From the NCBI RefSeq assembly GCF_013389365.1, contig NZ_JACADJ010000028.1:1-33468 (forward strand): a stretch of 33,468 nt of DNA, given 5' to 3'. This DNA is from Desulfobacter latus. Lineage in GTDB: Bacteria; Desulfobacterota; Desulfobacteria; Desulfobacterales; Desulfobacteraceae. Every line of letters starts with the position of its first letter. Within the stretch, counting starts at the first letter, position 1. The notes below the pieces were generated by a model. That model made no database searches. It was not told where the DNA came from and was given only the letters and a program-made list of their open reading frames with translations. The position numbers and the translations under genes are program-made. Below, piece after piece: positions 25,329 to 31,562 of this stretch.

Positions 25329-26086
25329 CCGCTGCTGTCCAAGCTACGAATAAAATTTTCCAAACAAGCAAAATATTCTCTGGCATTCACCATCATAATG
25401 CTGTTGTGATCGCCCCGATCAAATAGTTTAATGGTTTTGCGCGTCGTTGCCCAATCATAGAGCCGCTGACCATGGCTGACATCAACCAGGCCGTCATGCA
25501 CTGAATGCAGCACCAATAAATCGCCTTTAAATAAAGCGATTTTCCGCTGATGATTCAGTTGCTGATCTACAACGTTGCGTAAGGTTGCCAGATCAACATT
25601 CAGTTCATCAGGGTGAACACGTAATAACAACCGTTCAAACACATCGGCAATCGCACTTTCAAGAACCAATCCGGCCGCATCAGGAAAACGGGCGGCGGCT
25701 TCAAGGGCAAAAATAGAACCAACACTGCGCCCGAAAAAAATTAAATCCTGCGCGTTACATTTTAATGCTTCGATCGTCGGCACGACATCACTGATCATTT
25801 TACCCAATTGCGCCTGGCCACTTGATTGGCCATAACCACGTAATTCCGCCAACAGGCAATTACACCCCATTTGATTAATCAAGGTAACAAAATCACCGCG
25901 CCAATCATCAACGATTTCACCATTGCCGTGAAAGTGTACCAGCGTTTTTGCCTCAGGGTTAATTTCATGATAGCTGCATGCCAATCTGGCACCATCAACA
26001 TCAACCCAGAAAGGATCGGCAAAAAATCCCTTACGCGGAAAAAAATAGCGCTGCTCAATTAACGGATGATCAAGTAAATTATCCAT
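25325..26086 (-). CDS. Alpha/beta hydrolase
   Basis: The 253-residue cytoplasmic protein has the alpha/beta-hydrolase core: HFHGNGEIVDDWRG near 51-64 (oxyanion region), nucleophile S121 in FFGRSVGS, acid D198 in LHSVHDGLVD and H227 in RGDHNSI. The family is broad (esterases, lipases, thioesterases), so no substrate is proposed. ATG 26086 is preferred because AAGGAG lies five bases before it; the GTP-class-like alternative GTG at 26092 sits against that site. The gene is bracketed by repeat B (overlapping its stop) and a GC-rich REP-like palindrome upstream. That setting would fit recent acquisition, but I cannot measure codon bias here. Confidence 0.82.
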   Translation of the reverse strand: MDNLLDHPLIEQRYFFPRKGFFADPFWVDVDGARLACSYHEINPEAKTLVHFHGNGEIVDDWRGDFVTLINQMGCNCLLAELRGYGQSSGQAQLGKMISDVVPTIEALKCNAQDLIFFGRSVGSIFALEAAARFPDAAGLVLESAIADVFERLLLRVHPDELNVDLATLRNVVDQQLNHQRKIALFKGDLLVLHSVHDGLVDVSHGQRLYDWATTRKTIKLFDRGDHNSIMMVNAREYFACLENFIRSLDSSG

Positions 26087-26137
26087 AAACACTCCTTATG
26101 AATGGGTCTTAAATCACTTGCCCATTTTTATATTTCC

Positions 26138-26192
26138 GGGAACGCGGGCGTCCCGCCCGCAGTAACGATGCAGGCGGGACGCCTGCGCTCCC
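26138..26192. repeat. GC-rich REP-like palindrome
   Basis: The left arm at 26138-26160 and the right arm at 26170-26192 are complementary at about 20 of 23 positions, with the loop AGTAACGAT. The arms contain GCGGGCGTCCCGCCCGC and GGCGGGACGCCTGCGC. This sequence style is common as a dispersed extragenic palindrome in many bacteria. It lies between the folC stop and the hydrolase start. Confidence 0.75.
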
Positions 26193-26211
26193 AGGTTTCG
26201 TTATTTCGGTC

Positions 26212-27528
26212 TCAGTCCTTAACCATATCAAATTTTTCCTTAGCCTCTCCCGCCACATACAGGGAACCTGCAATGCAGATGGCATCTTCATTGCAACTTG
26301 TAGAAATTGCGTAGGATACGGCGTCTTTTACATCTTCGATAACCTGCAGTTCCCCGTTGAATGTTTTTCTGACTGCTGCGGTCAGCACCGCAGGTTCAAT
26401 ACTGCGGTTAATTTTGGCTTTGGTCACAATGACCCGCTGGACCCTGGGCAAAAGTTGACCCAGCATGGCTTCATAGGGTTTATCATCCAGAATGCCGATG
26501 ACAAGGGTTAGTTTCTTATCCCCTAATGTCTGATTTAGGTATTTGCCCAGCAGAACAGATGCCTTGAGATTGTGGGCCCCGTCCAGGATAACCAGGGGCT
26601 GATCCATGATTTTTTCAAGGCGGCCCGGCCATTTAACCCGGGCAAGTCCTTTGTGAATCAGTTCCCGGGTCAGTTCATATCGTGGATCAGTTCCCTGGTT
26701 CTGTTCAAAAACAAGTTCGACGGCAGCCAGGGCCAGAGACAGGTTTTCCCGCTGGTGTTCTCCGGGTAACGGTTTGGTCAGGTCTTTGACGTTTTGATAA
26801 ATTCCCTTGTAATTATAGGTTGACCGGCCAGGGGGGTTGCGCATGGAAAAGTCACGTTTAAACCGGTAAAGCCCTGATCCCCGATCTTTGGCGATTTGGA
26901 CTAGCTTATCTATTCCCGATGGCTGCGATACGGCCGTAACTGCAGGCACCCCCGGTTTTATGATACCGCCTTTTTCCCGGGCCAGGTCCCTGATGGTATG
27001 TCCAAGGTAATCGGTGTGCTCAATGGAGAGATTCGTGATCACACTGACCTTTGGCGTAATAATATTGGTGGCGTCAAACCTGCCGCCCATGCCGGTTTCA
27101 ACAATCGCCCATTCAACCATCTCTTGGGCAAAATGGTAAAAGGCCATGGCCGTAACAATCTCAAAAAAAGTAGCCCGCCGTGATCCTTGGCACAACTTAT
27201 TGTCTGCAGCGTTCACGGCCTCGTATGCGCTGACCACATCTGCATTGCTGATCTGCTGCCCGTTCACGCAGATCCGTTCATTGAATCGGACCAGGTGGGG
27301 GCTTGTGTATATACCCGTTTTAAACCCCGCCGCATTGAGGATTGACGCAATGCAGGTCGCAGTAGATCCCTTGCCGTTAGTTCCGGCTACATGAACCATG
27401 TTGTAATTGTTCTGTGGGGTGTTGAGGTGTGAAAGGATATTTGAAATGGTATCCAGCTCAAGCTTGATGCCGAACCGGCCCAGTTTGTAAATTTTTTCCA
27501 GGCATTGTTTATAAGGGAGGGTTGCCAT
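26212..27528 (-). CDS. folC: Folylpolyglutamate/dihydrofolate synthase
   Basis: The enzyme adds glutamate to dihydropteroate and/or to reduced folates. Motifs in order are LGRFGIKLELDTI near 16-28, the P-loop VAGTNGKGSTATCIASIL (about 46-63), ETGMGGRFDATN (about 128-139), TNLSIEHTDYLG and the C-terminal LDGAHNLKASVLLG. The length from ATG 27528 (438 residues) is normal. Upstream in-frame starts lie inside a terminator stem and are rejected. No Shine-Dalgarno sequence is visible, because the terminator U run ends about 13 bases before the ATG. It lies behind rpsU on the minus strand, with a repeat B copy and that terminator in between. Confidence 0.92.
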   Translation of the reverse strand: MATLPYKQCLEKIYKLGRFGIKLELDTISNILSHLNTPQNNYNMVHVAGTNGKGSTATCIASILNAAGFKTGIYTSPHLVRFNERICVNGQQISNADVVSAYEAVNAADNKLCQGSRRATFFEIVTAMAFYHFAQEMVEWAIVETGMGGRFDATNIITPKVSVITNLSIEHTDYLGHTIRDLAREKGGIIKPGVPAVTAVSQPSGIDKLVQIAKDRGSGLYRFKRDFSMRNPPGRSTYNYKGIYQNVKDLTKPLPGEHQRENLSLALAAVELVFEQNQGTDPRYELTRELIHKGLARVKWPGRLEKIMDQPLVILDGAHNLKASVLLGKYLNQTLGDKKLTLVIGILDDKPYEAMLGQLLPRVQRVIVTKAKINRSIEPAVLTAAVRKTFNGELQVIEDVKDAVSYAISTSCNEDAICIAGSLYVAGEAKEKFDMVKD

Positions 27529-27541
27529 GAAACGTGTCCAT

Positions 27542-27580
27542 AAAAAAACCCGACATATCAACCAATTTGATACGCCGGGT
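27542..27580 (-). terminator. Strong terminator directly before folC
   Basis: On the minus strand, ACCCGGCGTATCAA (27580-27567) pairs with TTGATATGTCGGGT (27561-27548). This makes 14 pairs including two G-U, with a five-base loop and then seven Us (27548-27542). It could end rpsU transcripts or act as an attenuator for folC. Confidence 0.85.
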
Positions 27581-27589
27581 GATTTTTAT

Positions 27590-27675
27590 AGTCTGTTTGA
27601 AAATTAAGGGATCGAAGCGAAATCTCATGTGATTGTGATTGCAGCCGATTCATCTATTTTTAAACAGGCTTTTAA
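27590..27675 (-). repeat. Dispersed repeat B, longest copy
   Basis: It runs from GTCTGTTTGAAAATTAAGGG through ATCGAAGCGAAATCTCATG and GATTGCAGCCGATTCATC to TTTTTAAACAGGCTTTTA. The ends are near-complementary. It lies just after the rpsU stop codon on the minus strand, the same 3'-end placement as the other two copies. Confidence 0.75.
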
Positions 27676-27678
27676 TGC

Positions 27679-27888
27679 TCAGCTACGTCTTCTGCGTGAT
27701 TTTGAGGCGGCAATTCGTTGTCTTCTCATTGCCTCTCTCATCTTACGTCTTCTGTACTGACAAGGTTTTTCAAAATGTTTCTTTACCTTGAGACGTTTGA
27801 ACAGTCCGTCGTTCTGAATTTTTTTCTTCAGAATACGCAACGCTTTTTCAACGTCATTATCAATAACTGTGACAGTAATTTCTTTCAA
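27679..27888 (-). CDS. rpsU: 30S ribosomal protein bS21
   Basis: The 69-residue, strongly basic protein matches bS21: KEITVTVIDNDVEKALRIL at the start, FKRLKVKKHFEKPCQYRRRK in the middle, and an Arg/Lys-rich tail ending SRRRRS. It binds the 30S platform near the anti-Shine-Dalgarno region. The start codon is TTG at 27888, with AAAGGGG upstream; the nearby ATG is out of frame. In this window it sits between adk and folC on the same strand, each pair separated by a terminator. Confidence 0.92.
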   Translation of the reverse strand: MKEITVTVIDNDVEKALRILKKKIQNDGLFKRLKVKKHFEKPCQYRRRKMREAMRRQRIAASKSRRRRS

Positions 27889-27974
27889 GCAGCATCGCCC
27901 CTTTCAAAATGGATTTAAATATAAAATATTTATAACCGTATTTTATAGCAAATTGAATGCGGTAAGGCAAGGAC

Positions 27975-28020
27975 AAAACAAAAACCCGGACATACTATGA
28001 GGGGGAGACGTCCGGGTTTT
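27975..28020 (-). terminator. Terminator between adk and rpsU
   Basis: AAAACCCGGAC (27981-27991) and GTCCGGGTTTT (28010-28020) are perfect 11-base arms around an 18-base loop. A minus-strand U run follows (27975-27984). The symmetry suggests it could work in both directions. Confidence 0.82.
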
Positions 28021-28036
28021 ATATAGATTTACAGGG

Positions 28037-28180
28037 CTTGGTCATAAAATCGGCCACAACGTAGGTTGGGTTGAACAAAGTGAAACCCAACACCGATAAG
28101 TTGTTGGGTTTCGTTCCTCAACCCAACCTACCGAAAATCCATATGGCCTAAAATATGACCAAGGCCTAAAATATGACCAA
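28037..28180. repeat. GTAGGTTGGGTT palindrome nested in a second inverted repeat
   Basis: The inner unit 28061-28131 begins GTAGGTTGGGTTGAAC and ends CTCAACCCAACCTAC; with the middle AAACCCAACA/TTGTTGGGTTT it can fold into a long hairpin. It is flanked on the left by CTTGGTCATAAAATCGGCC (28037-28055). On the right are two adjacent copies of GGCCTAAAATATGACCAA (28145-28162 and 28163-28180), roughly complementary to the left flank. The inner unit resembles REP-type palindromes found in many genomes. It lies between the adk stop and its terminator. Confidence 0.75.
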
Positions 28181-28187
28181 GGCTGAT

Positions 28188-28856
28188 TTACAGCTTGGAG
28201 ATCAGTTCTGCAGTTACGTCGGGCAGTGCCTGCTCGCCGTTCAGGGTGATGTATTTGAAATCTGCATCAGGCAGATCTCTGAAGTAATAAGAAGAGGCCA
28301 GGGTACCGGTTTCGGTGTCATAATAGATGGCGTGACGTTTGTTGATGGCCGCCTCGTCCTGGTCATCGGCGCGGGTACTCAGTGCACCGCCGCATACCCG
28401 GCATTTGTCTCCGTCAGGTTTGATGGCGTCGATGAAAATGTTGTTGGGATGGTTGTTGTCATTTTCACACAACCGTCTGCCCATAATTCTGTTTTTGGCA
28501 ATTTCACGGTCCAGCAGCATTTCAATGACGTAGTCAAGTTTGATGCCCTGTTCGTTCAGTGCGGCATGCAGTTTTTCAGACTGAACTTTATTTCTTGGAA
28601 AACCGTCCAGCAGCCAGCCGTTTTTGCAGTCATCCTGTTTGATACGGTCGATCATCATGGGGATGGTGATATCATCAGGCACCAGGTCACCCTTGTCAAT
28701 ATACGCTTTGGCTTTTTTGCCAAGTTCGGTGCCGCCCTTGATATTGTCGCGGAAAATCGCACCGGATTCAACATGGGCAATGTTGTATTTGTCTTTCAGT
28801 ATTTTTCCCTGGGTGCCTTTGCCGCTGCCGTTGGGGCCAAAAAATAAAATGTTCAT
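28188..28856 (-). CDS. adk: Adenylate kinase with a metal-binding LID
   Basis: The enzyme catalyses 2 ADP <-> ATP + AMP. The P-loop FFGPNGSGKGTQ is at residues 5-16, and the AMP-site motif LLDGFPRNK follows near 82-90. The LID contains C130, H136, C152 and C155 in the spacing C-X5-H-X15-C-X2-C. This is the metal-site pattern described for Desulfovibrio gigas adenylate kinase (C129, H135, C151, C154), which binds Zn, Co or Fe. ATG 28856 is chosen because AAGGAG lies five bases upstream; GTG 28862 overlaps that site, and the chosen start also puts the ligands within one residue of the D. gigas numbering. Length 222 residues. Confidence 0.95.
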   Translation of the reverse strand: MNILFFGPNGSGKGTQGKILKDKYNIAHVESGAIFRDNIKGGTELGKKAKAYIDKGDLVPDDITIPMMIDRIKQDDCKNGWLLDGFPRNKVQSEKLHAALNEQGIKLDYVIEMLLDREIAKNRIMGRRLCENDNNHPNNIFIDAIKPDGDKCRVCGGALSTRADDQDEAAINKRHAIYYDTETGTLASSYYFRDLPDADFKYITLNGEQALPDVTAELISKL

Positions 28857-28941
28857 CTTCACTCCTTGAGATTGGTTTTATATGAAAGCAGCGAGTTTTG
28901 AGTGATGATTCGTGAGATTTAAGACAAGCTGTTTTTCTCAT

Positions 28942-29280
28942 AACTCAATACTTACAACTCACATCTTTCATTGTTTGTTGTGTCCGTCAGGGCATGGCCG
29001 TTATATTCATGGCCTGTCGGGACACATCCGACATAATAAAAAATCATAATATTTAACCATGAAAGAACTGATCAGCTCAGGCGTTCTTTCATGGCCTGCC
29101 ATAGGGCACTCTTGTTATGAAAAAATTAAGATCTGCCCATATCGGCCATAACTGTATCAGGAAATCTTAATATAGGACTGCCCTTTTTTTGTCAAGGTAT
29201 TGCGGCTGATACGTTTTCTAATATATAATAGGTATGTTCTGATGAACACAACAAATAATGAAAGATGTGAGTATTGAGTT
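28942..29280. mobile_element. MITE-like unit with 35-bp terminal inverted repeats and internal hairpins
   Basis: The left end (AACTCAATAC at 28942-28951 plus TCACATCTTTCATT... at 28959-28983, split by seven extra bases) is complementary at 34 of 35 positions to the right end (29246-29280). The 339-bp unit has no coding frame. Inside are a hairpin at 28979-29026, a perfect 12-base stem at 29057-29068/29083-29094, and a terminator-like structure at 29104-29190. The right end lies two bases before the ATG of the ferritin-like gene, so that gene's ribosome-binding region is inside the repeat. Confidence 0.5.
29104..29190 (+). terminator. Nested stem followed by U7; possible end of a small RNA
   Basis: The outer arms GGGCACTC (29104-29111) and GACTGCCC (29176-29183) pair at 7 of 8 positions. 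The inner arms ATTAAGAT (29125-29132) and ATCTTAAT (29164-29171) pair perfectly. Seven Ts follow at 29184-29190. No protein gene lies upstream on this strand, so if it works it would end a non-coding transcript starting within the inverted-repeat unit. Confidence 0.35.
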
Positions 29281-29282
29281 GT

Positions 29283-29756
29283 ATGGAACTAAAAGCAGAT
29301 CAAGAAAAAATTATAAAACAACTGATCACACAGGAAGAAATGCTTTCAAAGCTTTACGGACATTTTTCTGAACAATTTCCTGAATACAGTAAATTTTGGA
29401 ATCAATTGTCAAAAGAGGAACACAGACACGCAAGATTGATCCAAAAATTATTTGATGCCGCTAACAGAGGAAAAATATTCTTTGATGAAGGCAAAATAAC
29501 GACGTATACGTTGAACGCATTTATTTCACGGCTCGAACAGATTTTGCACAAGGCGATGAAAAATGAATACGATATAAAAACAGCCTTGGGCTGTGCAATG
29601 GATTATGAAAATTCCCTGATTGAAAAAAATATATTTACCCATTTCGACTCATCGAGTGATAACGTAAAACGCACCCTGAATATTCTTCATTCAGAAACGA
29701 TCACGCATAGGGAATCAATCAGGAAAGTTCAGCAAACAATAGCGGGAAACGGCTAA
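29283..29756 (+). CDS. Ferritin-like / rubrerythrin-like four-helix protein
   Basis: The 157-residue helical protein shows paired acidic and His motifs of a diiron ferritin-like fold: QLITQEEMLSKLYGHF (about 13-28), LSKEEHRHARLIQKL (about 42-56), CAMDYENSLIEKNIF (about 103-117) and SETITHRESI (about 136-145). Each EXXH-like pair could help bind two metals, but full ligand conservation cannot be confirmed by eye. It might handle peroxide or iron, as rubrerythrins do in anaerobes, though no rubredoxin domain is attached. ATG 29283 is used instead of the upstream in-frame TTG; no strong ribosome site is visible because the inverted repeat reaches to 29280. Confidence 0.6.
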   Translation: MELKADQEKIIKQLITQEEMLSKLYGHFSEQFPEYSKFWNQLSKEEHRHARLIQKLFDAANRGKIFFDEGKITTYTLNAFISRLEQILHKAMKNEYDIKTALGCAMDYENSLIEKNIFTHFDSSSDNVKRTLNILHSETITHRESIRKVQQTIAGNG

Positions 29757-29882
29757 TCCAGGTATTTTTTATACTTTCTATCTTCTTTCAATGTATGAAA
29801 ACGAAATAAAACTTTTGCGGTTCTTTTCATAATTTTGTAAAATAAAAAAATATTAAATTTCTGAAAATGGAGGCCACCCCTC

Positions 29883-30731
29883 ATGTTAAAGTCCTGCTTG
29901 ATTATCTCTGTAATCACCTGCTTTGCAATGATTTTTTTATTTTCCAGTACTGTTTTTGCCAAAGCAGAGTTACAGATAATCAGGCAGGTTCAGTCTGGGA
30001 GAACTGCCATTGATACTTGCACTTCTTTGGATGGAAAGCGCTTGTTTGTTCTGACAAAGCAAGGGACAGTTGAAATCTATTCGCTAACCGGTTTTTTAGA
30101 AGAATCTCTTCCCTTGAATTTTCCCGCAGATCTAATCAGTTCAGCCGGAAGGGGTGATATCCTTTTTCTTACCGACTCTAACACAGGAAACATTCGCATT
30201 GTGCAGTTGGATTTTATACAGAATATCAACATCCAGGGCGCTCCGATCAGAGGGCCTGAAGATGCGCAAGTCGCTGTTGTTATTTTTACGGACTTTCAAT
30301 GTGTGTTTTGCGACAATGCCCGAATTCTCCTTGATCAAGTAACTGAGGCCTATCCCAACCAAGTTAAAATTGTTTACAAAAATTTTCCTTTGAGCATGCA
30401 CAATTTTGCCAGACAGGCGGCGGCAGCCGCAATGGCAGCTCAAAAACAAGGGAAGTTCTGGCCTATGCATGACCTTCTATTCGATAACTCAAAAATTTTA
30501 AGTGAAGAGAAACTCAAAGAATTTGCCCTGACCCTGAAACTTGACATGGAAAAATTCAATTCCGACATGATGTCGACTTCGCTCAACCGACAAATTAAAA
30601 ATGACATCATCGATGGTCGGAAGGCTGGGGTACAGGGAACACCGACTATTTTTATAAACGGCCGACTGATGAAAAGAAGAGGGTTGGCTGAAATAAAAAA
30701 AATGATCGACGCAGAACTTAAAGTACAATGA
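29883..30731 (+). CDS. Exported DsbA-like thiol oxidoreductase with an N-terminal strand-rich domain
   Basis: The 282-residue precursor has a signal peptide (1-26, ending VFA before KAEL). Residues about 30-112 form a strand-rich segment (DTCTSLDGKRLFVLTKQGTVEIYSLTG) like one or two beta-propeller blades. From about 117 a DsbA/BdbD-type thioredoxin domain follows, with active site C140-VF-C143 in FTDFQCVFCDNAR, the helical insertion, and the cis-Pro loop GVQGTPTIFING. Such proteins make or reshuffle disulfides in the periplasm. GGAGG at 29869-29873 supports the start. The stop is 19 bases before the next secreted protein, and the Cys-rich repeat protein follows, so it may be a dedicated folding factor for these exports (inference). 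Confidence 0.85.
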   Translation: MLKSCLIISVITCFAMIFLFSSTVFAKAELQIIRQVQSGRTAIDTCTSLDGKRLFVLTKQGTVEIYSLTGFLEESLPLNFPADLISSAGRGDILFLTDSNTGNIRIVQLDFIQNINIQGAPIRGPEDAQVAVVIFTDFQCVFCDNARILLDQVTEAYPNQVKIVYKNFPLSMHNFARQAAAAAMAAQKQGKFWPMHDLLFDNSKILSEEKLKEFALTLKLDMEKFNSDMMSTSLNRQIKNDIIDGRKAGVQGTPTIFINGRLMKRRGLAEIKKMIDAELKVQ

Positions 30732-30750
30732 TTGCCAATTGAGGGGGTCT

Positions 30751-31449
30751 ATGAAAACATGGAAAAAGATTTTTTTTGCTGCTTGCGTGTTTATTATGCA
30801 GGGTGGTTTGGCAAGTGCTACTGAGGTTTCACTTTATACAGAAAGTGGCTTGCTATCCGACCAAAAAAAATTGCGGGTCAGGGTTTTCGCTGATATAACC
30901 GATATATCCAACGGGGGAGAACTTCTCTGTGCAGGGTTCGTTCTAAGCTATGGTGAGGGGCTGACCAGTCCGGTGGCAGAGAAAAATTCGGTTGACTGGT
31001 ATTTGGGCAACCCAGTTAACCCGCTGATTTATACGGATCCGGACATCACAGGGGATGGAAAAATTGTCTTTTTACTGGGAAAACTGGATGAAAATCACCC
31101 GGCAAAAGGTATATCCGGTTATCACGTTCTCCTTGGGAGTGTCCTTTTTGACTATTCCGGATCAAATCCTACAGCAGGCGATCTCAGGCTGACCGAAGGT
31201 CATCCGGGGGAGTTCTCTGATTTTGTTACCACCAAAGGTATTGTCCTTGACCCCTCGATTTCATATACTGTTGCCGGCTTTCATCCTGCTGACAGCCTTC
31301 AACTGCAGGGCGTTATCCGGGTTTTAGAGCTATTAAGCAATATAGAGGCAAAAGACAAACCCGTGAGACTTGCCCCTGATGATATAACTGAAAATGGAAA
31401 AATCGGTATTGAAGATCCGATTTACATGCTGAAACAGATTTCACACTAA
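30751..31449 (+). CDS. Secreted protein with a C-terminal dockerin-like repeat
   Basis: The 232-residue precursor begins with a signal peptide (MKTWKKIFFAACVFIMQGG, cleavage after LASA). The middle (about 25-170) is strand-rich and resembles cohesin-like or other beta-sandwich surface domains, but I cannot assign a family firmly. The last 22 residues, DITENGKIGIEDPIYMLKQI plus SH (211-232), match the calcium-loop-plus-helix pattern of a dockerin-like/EF-hand repeat. The mature protein has only one or two cysteines. GAGGGGG lies just before ATG 30751; the upstream in-frame TTG overlaps it and is rejected. Probably co-transcribed with the DsbA-like gene. Confidence 0.65.
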   Translation: MKTWKKIFFAACVFIMQGGLASATEVSLYTESGLLSDQKKLRVRVFADITDISNGGELLCAGFVLSYGEGLTSPVAEKNSVDWYLGNPVNPLIYTDPDITGDGKIVFLLGKLDENHPAKGISGYHVLLGSVLFDYSGSNPTAGDLRLTEGHPGEFSDFVTTKGIVLDPSISYTVAGFHPADSLQLQGVIRVLELLSNIEAKDKPVRLAPDDITENGKIGIEDPIYMLKQISH

Positions 31450-31562
31450 ATATGCAACTGAGCAATCCGACAGAACCCGCGGGAATATTATCAGAAAACC
31501 TCTGGCAATAAAAGGATTGTAGCGGGTGTATACCTGTATAGAAAGGGAGGAGAGAACAAAAG

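Noticed and set aside
28173-28847. Long plus-strand open frame (224 codons) opposite adk
   Set aside because: It mirrors adk, whose motifs and metal site are unmistakable on the minus strand. The plus frame has no ribosome site or recognisable domain.
28942-29190. Known structural RNA (6S, tmRNA, RNase P, SRP RNA)
   Set aside because: None of their hallmark sequences or end pairings are visible; I kept it only as an unassigned structured element.
29640-29660. Another repeat A copy (CATCGAGTGATAACG)
   Set aside because: It matches only a few bases, lies inside the ferritin-like coding region and lacks the ACTTGAT arm.
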